Of a DNA stretch of 64,000 nucleotides, positions 22,177-34,191 are shown piece after piece. The position numbers were made by a program, and so were the translations under genes. Within the stretch, counting starts at the first letter, position 1. Every line of letters starts with the position of its first letter. Source of the stretch: Leptobrachium leishanense (Eukaryota; Chordata; Amphibia; Anura; Megophryidae); NCBI GenBank assembly GCA_009667805.1, contig CM019064.1:379995120-380059119 (forward strand), read 5' to 3'. Below the pieces are notes generated by a model. It saw nothing but the letters and a program-made list of their open reading frames with translations. It did no database searches and was not told the origin of the DNA.

Positions 22177-25100
22177 ATGTCTGAAAGAACAAAAAGGACA
22201 GGCAGACGCTCCCAGCCACAGATAAGAGGGCAAGCAGCCCCTGTGTCAGGAGGCTGTGTCTCTGGTCGTGGTGGACGTGGTGCATCCTCTGCAGGGAACG
22301 CTTGTCCTTTCTAACTGGTGCTGGCCGTCTTAAGCAGCAGCAACATACAGAGGACTTGGTGGATTGGCTAACCAGGCCATCCTCATCCTCCGAGTCCTCT
22401 GCCAGCCAGGATTCTAGTGCTTTACAGTCCACCTCAGCTGCCAAAGCATCTAATGCAGTCTCCATGTCCACAGCTACTCCTGCCGTAGCCTCGCTATCAC
22501 ACACGGAGGAGTCAGCTGAATTGTTTGACTACAATGAGAGCGACATGCTGCTTGAGGATGCGCAGCAAGTACAGTGCTCTGATTCAATCTCTGAGGTTGA
22601 GCAAGGGAGTATAATCAACCTAGAGGAAGGGGTGCCAGTGATGACACACAAATAACTGGCACTCATGTTGCCCCAGCAGCTGCAGCATACTGCCAAGTTG
22701 GCTCCAGTGACTAGGAGATAGGGGTGAAGATGACATTGATGATGATGAGGTCACTGACTCCACCTGGGTGCCAGATCGAACTGAGGAATCAAGTGAGGAG
22801 GAGGGGGAGGAAAACATGAGGCACAACATCCTCTGTGACCAACCGTAGCACTAGCCAGTCCAAGGCATCACATGTCAGAGCTGCTCCGGTGCAGAGCGCT
22901 GTTGTCTCAAAGAACACATGCAGGAACTCTGCTGTCTGGGAGTTCTTTAAGAACTGTGCAGCAGACCCCACCGTTGCTATTTGTAATCTATGTCAGAGGA
23001 GGCTGAAGTGTGGGATAAACACTGGACACTTGGGTACCACGTGCTTGAGGCGACATATGAAAAAGTGCCACACATCCCGTTGGGGCAAAACTTTGTGTAG
23101 GTCCTCCTCCTCCTCATCTGTCTCTACCCACACTGTATGTCCTGCCATGCAATTGCCTACAACCTCCACCGACAGGGATGATGCTACAGTAATGGATGTA
23201 CCAGCAGGTCCTTCCTCACAATGTGACATCATCCCAGTAGCTGAAGATTTACGCCGTCAGATTACATTGCCGCAGCTGCTGCAGCGAAAGAAAAAATATA
23301 GTCCCAACCATCCCCAAGCACAGCGTCTAAATGCCAGCTTAGCAAAATTACTCGCATTGCAGCTGCTGCCTTTCCAGCTGGTGGACTCTGCTCCCTTCTG
23401 TGAATTTGCTGAATGTGCTGTACCACAGTGGCAGGTTCCAAAACGCCATTACTTTTCACGCAAGGCCATTCCAGCACTATACCAGCACGTGGAAGACAAT
23501 GTTATCCAGTCATTGGGAAAGGCAGTCAGCAGCAAGGTGCATGTCACTTTAGACACGTGGTCCAGCAAGTATGGACAGGGTCGTTACATTTCCTTCACGG
23601 CACACTGGGTAATTCTGATTGCAGCTGGGAGGGATCCAAGACGGGGCTCTGTGCTGGAGCTTGTTCATCCACCATGCCTCCAGAAAGCTGCTTGTATGAG
23701 GTCTGTCTGCTCCACCACCACCACCTCTTCCTCCTCCTCCTCCTCCTTCTCTGTCTCTGGTGAAGTGGCAGTTAAACCGACGCCTGACAGGGTGTACGCA
23801 ATGGCTCCAGCAAAAAGATGCCATACTGTGCTTGAGCTGGTTTGTTTAGGGGACAGGAGCCACACCGGGTCAGAAATGTTGTCAGTTCTGCAGGGGCAGG
23901 TGCAGAGATGGTTAACACCCCACCAGCTTGAGCTGGGAATGATCGTCTGCGATAATGGCAGCAACCTTCTCTCCGCCCTACACAAGGGTAAATTGACGCA
24001 TGTACAATGCCTAGCACACGTCCTAAATCTGGTGGTACAGCGTTTCCTAACCAAGTACCCAGGGCTGCCAGAGCTTCTCATCCAGGCCAGAAAAGTCTGC
24101 AGCCACATCAGACGGTCATTCCCAGCAAGCGTTCGCCTGGCAGAAATTCAAAGAGAATTCCACCTTCCCACAAACTGTCTGATCTGTGACATGCCCACCA
24201 GGTGGAACTCGACATTAGCAATGCTGCAGCGTCTGCACAAGCAGCAGAGGGCCATCAACGAGTACCTGTGTGAGTATGGCACAAGGACAGGTTCAGGTCA
24301 ACTTGTTTTTTTTCCCCCTGCAGTGGCTGATGATCAAGGATGCATGCACTGTACTGTCACCATTTGAGGAGGCAACGAGGATGGTGAGCAGGGACAGTGC
24401 ATGCATCAGTGACACAATTCCTTTAGTATTCCTGCTGGAGCACACTCTGCAGGGAATTATAGATGTGGCTCTAGAGGCAGAGCAGCGGGAGGAAGAGGAG
24501 GCCTTCCCTAGCTCTCAAGGCCCCAGTCTTTCCGCAGACAGCATTCCAGCGGGTCCTACTCAGATCAGACAGGAGGAGGATGAGGAGGAGGAGGACTATT
24601 TAAGTAGTGGGGGCATTGAAGGTGGGGATTCCTGAAGGCAGGGTTTTGTGTGCCCAGAAACAGAAGGGCTTGTGCGTGGCTGGGAGGAGGAAGTGCACGA
24701 TACGGTCATCCTCATTGACCAGGAAGACTCGGCAGCTTATGCCACCTCCAACCTACGCTGCATGGGCTCCCTAATGATGCAAAGCCTGCTAAAGGACCCC
24801 AGGATTCGTGCTATCAAGGAGAGGGATCATTACTGGTTGGCAACCCTTCTTGATCCACGATACAAGGGGAAAGTTGCAGAGCTCATCCTGCCCGCACAGA
24901 GGGAGCACAGGATGACAAAACTTGAGGAGGCTCTAAAGCGAAACTTGTATAACACCTTTCCAGGCACTGTTAGATTACCAAGTGCTGACACACGTGCTTC
25001 TGAGGCTGCAGGTGATCAGAGGAATAGCGGTGAAGGCCAGGGCCGCTTGACTGATGCATTTTTATTTTTTTTTAGTCCTTGACGCCCAGGGACGTCAAAT

Positions 25101-25430
25101 GTAGGCACCCATTGCCAGCGTCTTCACCATATGGTGCAGGACTACCTAGGGGCAAGGGCAGACCTGGATACCTTTCCAGCAGATGATCCACTGGCTTACT
25201 GGGTGTTGAGATTGGATCCCTGGCCAGAACTTAGCCAATATGCGATGCAGCTACTAGGTTGCCCTTCATCTAGTGTGCTTTCCGAAAGGACGTTCAGTAC
25301 CACTGGAGGTTTTGTCACAGACAAAAGAGTGCGTCTGTCCACCGACTCTGTAGACCGGCTGACATTTATAAAAATGAATCAGTCCTGGATCAGCAGCTAT
25401 CAATCCCCTGATGCTGAAGTAATGGAATAG
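22177..25430 (+). pseudogene. hAT transposase (BED zinc finger, ZBED-like), multiply frameshifted
   Basis: A likely start is ATG 22177 (MSERTKRTGRRS), with a stop near 22312. The next part is in another frame (22302-22655, Ser/Glu-rich). An acidic stretch at 22714-22835 is in a third frame. The main open frame is 22835-24367 (510 codons): BED finger C50-x2-C53-x20-H74-x4-H79, VTLDTWSS with catalytic Asp240, VCDNGSN with Asp373, and the CLAH motif (C392, H395). A frameshift in the T8C5 run at about 24304-24318 moves the reading to a frame with WLMIKDACTVLSPFEEA. TGA stops follow at 24633 and 25080. The C-terminal dimerisation domain holds LSERTFSTTGG, with the third acidic residue at 25284. 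The protein would bind and cut hAT ends. This copy cannot encode it whole. Confidence 0.9.
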
Positions 25431-25570
25431 ATAGGGGATGTCCTCTTCCGCATTCACAAAACCTCCAGCACTGAACTCTTCCACAATACCACAAAAGGGT
25501 TACGGTGTGAAGGTACTTGCTGCCATGAAAGGCACAATATCTGGCTGCACTGACTCCCATTAAAAAAAAA

Positions 25571-26940
25571 AAAACTTTTCAATATAGGACCACATGGTCC
25601 ACCCCTGCACTCTTCCACAATACCACAGAGGGGTTACTGTATGATGATACTTGCTGGCCTGGCACCAAAGGCACAATATCTGGGTGCACTGACGCCCATT
25701 ACCAGATCAAAAAAATTTCAATAAAGGACCACATGGTCCACCCCTGCACTCTTCCACAATACCACAGAGGGGTTACTGTATGATGATACTTGATGGCCTG
25801 GCATTACAGGCACAATATCTGGGTGCACTGACCCCCATTACAAGATCAAAAACTTTTCAATATAGGACCACATGGTCCACCCCTGCATTCTTCCACAATA
25901 CCACAGAGGGGTTACTGTATGATGATACTTGCTGGCCTGGCAGTCTTGCACCAAAGGCAGAATATCTGGGTGCACTGACGCCCATTACCAGATCATAAAC
26001 TTTTCAATATAGGACCACATGGTCCACCCCTGCACTCTTCCACAATACTACAGAGGGGTTACTGTATGATGATACTTGATGGCCTGGCAGTCTTGCACCA
26101 AAGGCAGAATATCTGGGTGCACTGACACCCATTACCAGATCATAAACTTTTCAATATAGGACCACATGGTCCACCCCTGCACTCTTCCACAATACCACAG
26201 AGGGGTTACTGTATGATGATACTTGCTGGCCTGGCAGTCTTGCACCAAAGGCAGAATATCTGGGTGCACTGACGCCCATTACCAGATCATAAACTTTTCA
26301 ATATAGGACCACATGGTCCACCCCTGCACTCTTCCACAATACCACAGAGGGGTTACTGTATGATGATACTTGATGGCCTGGCATTAAAGGCACAATATCT
26401 GGGTGCACTGACCCCCATTACAAGATCAAAAACTTTTCAATATAGGACCACATGGTCAACCCCTGCATTCTTCCACAATACCACAGAGGGGTTACTGTAT
26501 GATGATACTTGCTGGCCTGGCAGTCTTGCACCAAAGGCAGAATATCTGGGTGCACTGACGCCCATTACCAGATCATAAACTTTTCAATATAGGACCACAT
26601 GGTCCACCCCTGCACTCTTCCACAATACTACAGAGGGGTTACTGTATGATGATACTTGATGGCCTGGCATTAAAGGCACAATATCTGGGTGCACTGACGC
26701 CTTAACCAGATGCATATCTTTTCAATAAAGGACCACAGGGTCCACCCCTGCACTCTTCCACAATACCACAGACGGGTTACTGTATGATGATACTTGATGG
26801 CCTGGTATTAAAGGCACAATATCTGGGTGCACTGACGCCCATTAACAGATAAAAAACTTTTCAATATAGAACCACATGGTCCACCCCTGCACTCTTCCAC
26901 AATACCACAGAGGGGTTACTGTATGATAGTACTTGCATGC
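25571..26940 (+). repeat. Tandem array, 3' part of the hAT element
   Basis: About ten units of about 137-148 bp. Each holds GGACCACATGGTCC (short inverted arms GGACCA/TGGTCC), CACTCTTCCACAATACCACAG, GGTTACTGTATGATGATACT and ATCTGGGTGCACTGACGCCC. Units differ mainly by an optional GTCTTGCACC segment. Some units alternate, suggesting a two-unit higher-order period. Confidence 0.85.
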
Positions 26941-27945
26941 CTGGCACTAAAGGCACAATATCTGGGTGCACTGCCATTGACTCCTGTATCAGATTCATAT
27001 CCTCAGAGGGGTTACGGTGTGACTGCACTGTTGCCGACGCTAAAAGCCCAATTTTAAAGCACCTATTGTTACTTTCATCCAAAGCCTGCATAAGTTTCAC
27101 AATAATTTAGCCCAAAAAAACACTAAACTTTTTCTGCGCGTCCTAAAATGTCTTTTCATACAGGCTGCCAAGCAGTTGTTTATGGATAGATTAAAGGAAA
27201 AGCATTTACCGTCATATGAAACGTCATTTATTTGTTTTTAAGTGTTTCTATACATCCTAGAAATCCGCCACTTCACGGGCAGGTTATTGGGACCTCCTAG
27301 GCACGATATTTGAAGGAATTTTTCGTTTTTATTTTTAACCCTTATTTCATGGAAAACTCACTGTCCCTTTAAAAACGTTTTTTTTTTAAGACTTTTTGTC
27401 CTTGTTTCCTGTCCCCCAGGGCACTACCCGGACCCCCATACACCTTTTATGGCAAATATGTAGCATATATGCCCTCTTGGAGGGCACTCTAAAAAACCGA
27501 ATTTTCAGTCCCATTGACTTGCATGGGGTTCGGGTTCGGGTTCGGACCCGAACAAATGGGAAGTTCGGGTTCGGGCTCGAACCGAACTCGGGGTATGTTC
27601 GGCTCATCCCTAGTCTTCGCTGGTGCTTGCCCAGCTTCATCAGTTGGATCTGGGCAAGCACTAGTGAAACATGGAACTGTTTACCTTTTTACAGTAATTT
27701 TTACAGTGTCAAAATATATTTTTTTTCCAGTTTTCAAATTTGCCCCCTGGTCCCGCCCCCTGCGTTGCGTGGCTCGCAGGGAGTGGAACCAGGAAGCAAG
27801 TCTCCGGCCGCCATGATCACACTGCGGTGACAGCGGGGGACGGCGAGGGAGCGCAGGATGAGGGGAGTATACAGCCCGAGTGTGGCTCGGGGTTACCGAT
27901 TGCGGTAGGGAAATTTACACTCGGGAATACCGCCAGGCAGGTTAA

Positions 27946-28414
27946 TATGATTGCATGATTGAATTTTGGGATGTCGAGTGATTTTTTTTTTGTCTCTTTT
28001 GGTTAATATTTTCTTTAGATTTACTCGAAATATATATTTCAGACTTATATCCATTTCTTATTTGTTTTCACTGCTTTGTTGATAGTTATTCACATAAGTC
28101 ACCGGGAGTTTTCTTTTTGGTTATTTCTATTTTATTTTTATTAATTAATTAAGTTCCTTTTTATTTAGACCTTTCTTACATCCTTTGGACATCGTCGGTT
28201 CGACAGTTCCTTTTTATTAAGATACATCAAGATAGTGGACACCGTTGCGTGTTTAGAACCTTTCAACACAACAATATTTCTGGAAATGCTTAACAAATAA
28301 ATGACAAATTAAAATGTGCAAATTTAAATTATTTAAATCTTTTAACTATATCAGAATAACTCAATATGTGAAATTGCTATTTGACCCTACATTTAGATGT
28401 TAACTATACATCCC
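27946..28414. other. No gene seen; AT-rich
   Basis: No coding support and no repeat boundary recognised. Confidence 0.4.
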
Positions 28415-29148
28415 GGGCCCTATTACAATCTTCGCACATACGTTTGCGCCAGTGTAAAAACGCATTAATGCGAGGGGCAAAACCCTTTGCGCTGAATGTC
28501 ATATTACAATGTCAGCGCAACAAACGCGTTTATGTCTACCGCAGGTGAACCTGCGCAAAAACACTGCGCAAGCTTACTGTACGTCGCGCGTCCTATACTT
28601 AAGATTGTGAGCGCAAATGCGTTGGTACGCGGATGGTATTACAATCTATGCGCAGTTTGTAACGCACAGCCTTTGCGCGCATAATTTTAGCAACTCCTAA
28701 AAGCTGGTGTTAATGGCAAATTCTATCAACCAGGCCAAAACCAAATACACCAGCCCAAAAAAACAAAACCATGCAGCAAAGTATAGTTACACATTCTAAA
28801 CATACCAAACCAATAAATTTGAGAAGTTGTGTGTGCTTTTATTATTGCTGCAGCATATATGCGCAGATTGAGTTTGACAGGCGCAAAAACTTAACGTGAG
28901 ACAATTGTAGTTCTTAAGTCTGATTGGCTGAATCGCGTGAAAAAACTGTCCGCACACCGATTTCTGTGCGCAACGTTGCTGCGTGTGCATTTGTGCGCGT
29001 CCGCTTAACGCGCGTTATTGCTCGACGGATGAAAAAATGCACGAGGATTGCAATTCCAGCGTTGATTTACGCGCGTTAACGTTTAACGCTTGGCGCACAA
29101 ATTCATGCATTGCGCGTGCGTTTTTGCATGAAGAATATAATAGGGTCC
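28415..29148. mobile_element. PIF-like MITE, GGGCYCTATTAC family
   Basis: Ends GGGCCCTATTACAATC and the complementary ATATAATAGGGTCC, flanked by CCC on each side (28412-28414 and 29149-29151). The CpG-rich interior is homologous to 16798-17574 and 34192-34801, including the AAAAGCTGGTGTTAA motif. Confidence 0.72.
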
Positions 29149-29151
29149 CCC

Positions 29152-30343
29152 CATGTTTCAAATAATAGTTTTGGAATTTTCAATTTGGTCAGTAGTGGAG
29201 AGCTAAATGAACAAGCTGGTTCGTTATTTTAAAGTTCCAATGCGTGTAAACGTTTAGCATACCTCTTACAAAGTATGCCAACAGGCAGTATTGGAGTTAT
29301 TTAGGTAAGTTGTGCCTATTGGATTGACTTGTCTTCTCCTTAATATTGACGGCTTCTTTTACCTTGGTCAATGGATTCTGATATGTAATAGTGTACCTTT
29401 TGAGCTTCTTTCATGATAAGAATTATCATATTTTTCATCTGGGACATGCAATAGGCACAAAATAAAACAAATACTGAATTACAATGTAGATCCTATGTCC
29501 GTTTATCTGTATCTTGTTCCCTTTGGTTATTTTAAAGCGCTGCGGAAACTGTTGGCGCTATATAAATGATGACAATAATAATAATAATAATTTGAAACAA
29601 TAAATATTGTTTTTTAATATGTGAGACATTATCTTCCCGACAGCACTTATAATGTAGGATGTTAACTCTGCATTATGTTATGGAGTGTTTGTTAAATTAA
29701 GGATAAGGATGGAATGGCATCTTAAGATCAAGTTCTGCAAATCATGAAAAAGAATCGACACCAAGGTTGGCTGGGTTAATGGGCCATATGCCGCATAGTA
29801 TTCCAGAAAGCCTAAAAGCTTTGACCTTTTAGACAAGCCTTGGATTTATTTTCTAGAAGATGACCACAAGGTGAGGGGTTGTATAAAGTGAGACCCACTC
29901 TGCCTTAAGGCATGGGATTTATGATTCCAGGATCCTGTTCAGCTCACTGGTCTATGATATCTATATGGCATTTGGGTATTGGGATGAAATATGTTTCTAT
30001 TCAGCAACTACTGGAAATCAGAATGCTGCTCAAAGCCTGCGGCTAAATAATACAATCATACTTTTGCCTAACAGGGAGAGTGGCATGAAAATGGACTGGT
30101 ATATCCAGTTTCCTTTTGCTAACATTATGAACAATATCTTTCACAAATCTCTCTTTTTCTGGGACCATTAGTAATAAATTGGACAACTTCATACATACAT
30201 ACTGACTTAGTGAAAAACACTCTATGCAATGTAAATGAATATACATGTCTTGGTCAAATTACACTTTCAATGGATGTCTCTTCCAACTGCATCCAGCATA
30301 CACGCTATACATGAATGAAGTGAGTGTAAGGGCCTGTGAAAAG
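29152..30343. other. No gene seen; contains a LINE 3' end
   Basis: 29517-29600 (TTAAAGCGCTGCGGAAACTG, then GGCGCTATATAAATGATGAC, then AAT repeats) is the 3' tail of a CR1/L2-like LINE on the plus strand. The rest has no recognised content. Confidence 0.5.
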
Positions 30344-31180
30344 GGTTACAGTTACAAGTATTTATAAAGCGCTAATAAATTCCGTAACGTTGTACAATGG
30401 GTAAGACAAAAAAACAAATTTGCATTACAAGTAAACCACACAAAACAATAGGAGAGAGGACCCTGCTCAAGAGCTTACAATCTAAGAGGAGAGAGGTGAC
30501 ACACTAGGTGAGGGTAAAGAGCTGGGCATGTGAAGCAGTGGGTATGTAGGGAAATGAGTGGGTAGATGGCGCAAGAAATGGGGAGATCATGGAGTGAGCT
30601 GATAGGCTTCTTTAAAGTAATGTGATTTCAGAGACTTCTTGAAGGACTAGAGAGAGGGGGAGAGTCTAATGTTGCAGGGGAGAGAGTTCCATAGAAAGGG
30701 GGCAGCTCAGTAGAAGTCCTGAAGGCGAGAGTTGGGGGTGCAGGTACGAGGAACTGATAGCATCAGATCATTTTCAGAACGATGTGGTCAGGATGGGATG
30801 TACCTGCTAATAAGGGAGGAGATGTAGGCAGGGGTGCGGTTATGGAGAGCTTTGTATGTGACCACCAGTATTTTGAAATGGATTCTAAAGGAAGAGATTG
30901 ACAGAGGGGTAAGGAGTGAGGTGCGGGATGTGAGGTGAACACAGGCATTCATTACAGACTGCAGAGGGAGAATCTGGGATCTCTTAGGGCCAGAGAGAAG
31001 GAGGTTACAGTAGTCAAGACAGGAGATAATAAGAGATTGGATGAGCATTTTAGCAGAGTCCTGATTAAGACAGGGACGGATGCATGCAATTTGTTTTAGG
31101 TGGAAGTAGCAAGATTCCATTCTTTCTCCTTTTCTACCACATGTAGAAAGTGAGAAGCACTTCTGCACTAAGCCTTAGAA
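30344..31180 (-). pseudogene. L2/CR1-like LINE, 3' part of reverse-transcriptase ORF and 3' UTR
   Basis: The minus-strand frame 31168-30788 gives a C-terminal LINE polyprotein segment: SLIISCLDYCNLLLSG, then LQSVMNAC, then HFKILVVTYKALHNRTPAYI. These are the post-RT motifs of L2/CR1-type elements. A stop near 30788 interrupts it, and the frame then resumes to about 30712. The UTR follows, ending in AGCGCTTTATAAATACTTG. The catalytic RT domain is missing (5' truncation). Confidence 0.75.
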
Positions 31181-31408
31181 TATATATAAGCAGCCCCCTA
31201 CAGAGAGCAACTCACATGTGGTAGGTCTTACACAAATTGATAACCAAGTAGCAGTACCAGGTTGCTTACTCAATCTGTCTAGAAACTCTCTGCAGGCGAT
31301 ATCTGCAAAATCAGCATTTCATTAAAACCATATAGAACAATATAAAAATAAATGAAAAAGGAAACTTAAAGCTGATGAGATTTTAAATAAACGATAATAA
31401 TAAACCTC
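31181..31408. other. No gene seen
   Basis: Short AT-rich spacer without recognised content. Confidence 0.3.
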
Positions 31409-32573
31409 GGGCCCTTTTCCACTGTTGTCGATAAGTTAACTACAGCAGATGTTATACATAACATCTGCTGTAGTTATCTTATCGATGGGGATTGTTATTA
31501 CACTCTTGCCGCAAAGGCCTGCAGCTCGAGGGGTGCAATTCCCTGCTCAAGGTTACTGTACATTAATGTCTCCTATACTTATTATAGGTAACATTAATGT
31601 GCACCTCTGCGTGGTAGCGTAGACTATACCAGGGCTCAAAATTTGTCTCAAAATTTATACCAGGGCTAACATTCGGCGAGTGGACATTAAGTGAGTGCGA
31701 GTGGAAATGCACACACAGGCAGCACAATAAATTATTTCTTGCTGCGTATTCCAGTGGTGCCTCCATGCAGCCCCCCCCTTCCCCAGGCTGCACAGTGGCA
31801 GGGAACAGCTGCCTAACCTGACCCAGCTTGTCTCTGTCACTGGCAGGGGGTGGAAAGGAGCTTCCCTGCCTCCTCGCTCTGCTCACACTGGGCTCTGATG
31901 ACTGGGTATACATGTATCTGGGGTCTGATGTCTGGGTATACATGTATCTGGGGTCTGATGTCTGGGTATTAATGTTAATTTTGTAACTTTATTCTAAATA
32001 AAACCTTTAACAGTGTAATTTCATAATTTAAGGGTGTGTATTCTTAGGGGCAGAGTTAAGGGCTGGGTAGGGGTTAGGTGGAGCAACTGGTGGTGAGTAA
32101 CTCTTATGGTCTGGTTAGTAGCTTGGGGCTTGAAATTTTGAGCCCAGGGCTATACCAATGTAACCTATGCTTCCACCTGGAGATGGTATTTCACTGTGAA
32201 ATACCGATTCCTAAAAGCTGGTGTTAAGTGATTTTGCATTTGCAAAATCACATAACACACTCTAAAAATCCCATACTCAACACTCATCCCGTGGTGGAGA
32301 GCATGGCGTAATTCATTGCTTCTTCTTGTCGGGAGCAGAGTGATATTGGGAACAAATTGTTCCTAGTCTCCCATCCTCCACGATTCTTCCGCGGTGCTGT
32401 GCGAGACTCCTACGGACACCATGAGCCAATACTCGCGGTGGGTATCGGGCAGCTTTGCGCCTCGTTCTGTGACCAGGCACTAATACAGCGCCTACTCTGG
32501 AATACGGACAGAAAAATAGAGACGTAAGGAAAATCTACAGGTTCATTTTACCGTCAAGTGATACCAAGGGCCC
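31409..32573. repeat. Degenerate GGGCYCTATTAC-type MITE holding a nested hAT
   Basis: Starts GGGCCCTTTTCCACTG and contains a perfect inverted repeat around ACAGCAGATGTTATACATAA (31441-31471), plus the family motif CTAAAAGCTGGTGTTAA near 32212. The right end is uncertain: GGGCCC at 32568-32573 is only a candidate, because the sequences next to it do not form a matching inverted repeat. A hAT MITE is inserted at 31630. Confidence 0.45.
31630..32147. mobile_element. hAT MITE, nested, 518 bp
   Basis: Ends CAGGGCTCAAAATTT and AAATTTTGAGCCCAG, with 8-bp flanks GACTATAC (31622-31629) and GGCTATAC (32148-32155), 7 of 8 identical. It contains about 2.5 tandem copies of a 30-bp unit (TCTGGGTATACATGTATC, about 31893-31970). 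No transposase. Confidence 0.75.
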
Positions 32574-32638
32574 CATTTAAGCCTGATGTCTTTAGAGCAA
32601 AGCAGCTCCATGGCATACATTGCATTCTTATAATCTTT

Positions 32639-32765
32639 GGGCCCTATTCCATGGTTGGTGTAAACTTAATCAGAGCTGTTGTATACTTAACACCATAGGC
32701 TGTAATAGATCTGGTAGGTTTACAACAGCTCTAGTTAAGTTAACACCAATCTTGGAATAGGGCCC
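32639..32765. mobile_element. 127-bp palindromic MITE
   Basis: Ends GGGCCCTATTCCATGGTTGG and its near-complement CCAATCTTGGAATAGGGCCC, with 3-bp TTT on each side (32636-32638 and 32766-32768). The whole unit folds into one hairpin. The ends match the GGGCYCTATTAC group. Confidence 0.78.
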
Positions 32766-32995
32766 TTTAGGTCTCACAGAGTGGTTGCCTCTATCTAATT
32801 ACTTTGATCCATTCACTGCAGTGACTCTGAACGCATCTCAAATGTAATCAATTATATATTGAGCCAAATAAGAAAGAGGTTCAAGCAAATGTTAGTGGCC
32901 AGCTACGACAGTTTAATATACTGTATGCATTTTCACATTTATTAAAAAGTATATATAGAGTGGCATTATTTGTATTCTGTCGATAGATACACAGT

Positions 32996-33177
32996 CAGGG
33001 TTATTCAAAGAAAGGTGAAACTCTGGAGAACCTTTGGAGAAGTGAAAATTCTAGGTCAAAATAGCCAAACCTGAAAAATTCTCCCATTTATCTCACTTTC
33101 CAAATCAGCTCTTTTGACCTAGAATTTTCAGTTCTCCAAAAGTTCTCCAGAGTTTCGCCTTTCTCTGATTAACCCTG
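32996..33177. mobile_element. Palindromic PIF-like MITE, 182 bp
   Basis: Ends CAGGGTTATTCAAAGAAAGG and CTCTGATTAACCCTG. The arms around TCTGGAGAAC are inverted. The flanks AGT and AAA are not a clean duplication. It is a relative of 11861-12029 and 56798-56979. Confidence 0.75.
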
Positions 33178-34191
33178 AAAATATCATGATTTTCCTGCTG
33201 TTATTCTATATTTTTCTGCTGTATTTTTTTTTTAATTTTATTTGGAAAGTATTAGAAATTATACTTTAAAGGCTTTTAAAACAGTTGTGAACTATAACTT
33301 CTAGAAACTCAAACAGTACACCTAATTCAATTGAAGGGCTTGAAAATACAACTTTTTCTGTCAAAAAATCTTGGGGATTTTATCGCTGGAAAGAGTTAAA
33401 TATATTATGCTTAATTTGAAATTTGTATTTCTATTAGCAGGAACAATTAATGGCTTAATTATTCATTTTTTTTATAGGAACCTATGAAGATGTTTGAACG
33501 GTAACAAAGCACATTACCGATTTATTTTCAATCGAGAGAAGGAGCATATTTGATGCAGAAATCAGAAGGAAGTAATTCTATAACTATTTGTATTGTTTAT
33601 TTTTTAAACATATATTCAAAAGAGTATTATTTTGCAGCTCTACTTAAACAGCATTATAATGTGCTTGTTTTTCTACAGTTCTATCGTGTAGTCAATGGGT
33701 TAACCCAAATTAAAACCTACATCTTAGAAATTCCAGGAATTAAAAGCCAAATATGACAGGGTCATTTTTCTACTGGAGCTAGACCCTTTAAACTACCCCA
33801 GCAATCAACCCCCACTGCCTTCTGAATTTATTACACGCTGCTATAGTTTTACCCCCACATATAATTAGCTCAGAATTATATTCTGATCTCAATTTCCAGC
33901 GCTTGATCTGCTCTGCACAGTTTTCCTGTCCTCTCTCTCTAACAATCAGCTATAAATTTTCACTCATCCAGATGCTATGACGAACAGATAATTCTCACGT
34001 GCTGATTTTTTTTTTTTTCTTTTCCTTTTTTATAAATTCTATTTTTCTATAGTTTGGGCTCGGATTGCCTCTCATTTATTTATAGTGAAAGGATTGTTAT
34101 TGGTAAAAGTATAAAATCTGAAAAAAAGTAAAAGATGGCCAGTTTTGACATTTTCTACATTGTACTAAGTTAAAAGACATAGGGCTCTATT
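33178..34191. other. No gene seen; AT-rich
   Basis: Short frames only. Pyrimidine run near 34005-34030. Nothing recognised. Confidence 0.4.

Larger units (their letters stand above)
20918..27612 (+). mobile_element. hAT transposon, 6.7 kb, with BED-finger transposase remnant
   Basis: Ends TAGGGATGAGC and GCTCATCCCTA are perfect inverted repeats, flanked by the exact 8-bp duplication GTCTTCGC (20910-20917 and 27613-27620). Subterminal regions on both sides carry several GTTCGGGTTCGG motifs, as expected of transposase binding clusters. Layout: left end, tandem array (about 21340-22080), broken transposase gene (22177-25430), tandem array (about 25571-26940), right end. The perfect duplication suggests a fairly recent insertion, although the gene is already broken. 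Confidence 0.93.
20565..27941. mobile_element. TTAA-flanked CCCTGGCGG repeat, split by a hAT element
   Basis: TTAA at 20561-20564 and 27942-27945, with ends TTTCCCTGGCGGTCTGATTG and TACCGCCAGGCAGG. Once the 6.7-kb hAT insertion and its duplication are removed, about 675 bp remain. That includes AAATCCGTCCAAACAAGAGT and AGATAAAGTTTGAAACATG on the left and a GC-rich right part. I recall similar TTAACCTCCCTGGCGG repeats from ranid frogs. The autonomous partner is not visible here. Confidence 0.7.

Noticed and set aside
23413..24108. Long frames overlapping the hAT transposase on both strands
   Set aside because: Shadows of the GC-rich transposase sequence without domains of their own.
24265..24322. 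Possible short intron in the hAT gene (GTGAGTAT donor, poly-T/C then CAG)
   Set aside because: None of the nearby donors restores the reading frame after the acceptor, whereas a one-base slip in the T8C5 run does. A frameshift is the simpler reading.
25571..26940. Regular repeats that might suggest a CRISPR array
   Set aside because: Units are about 140 bp, contiguous and without unique spacers, inside a eukaryotic hAT element.
27613..27643. Minus-strand CTGATGA, GCTGG/CCAGC stem and GAA, split by the hAT duplication
   Set aside because: Core and helix II fit a hammerhead, but the helix III base A is G and no helix I pairing is found, even after joining the pre-insertion flanks. It may be a relic or chance.
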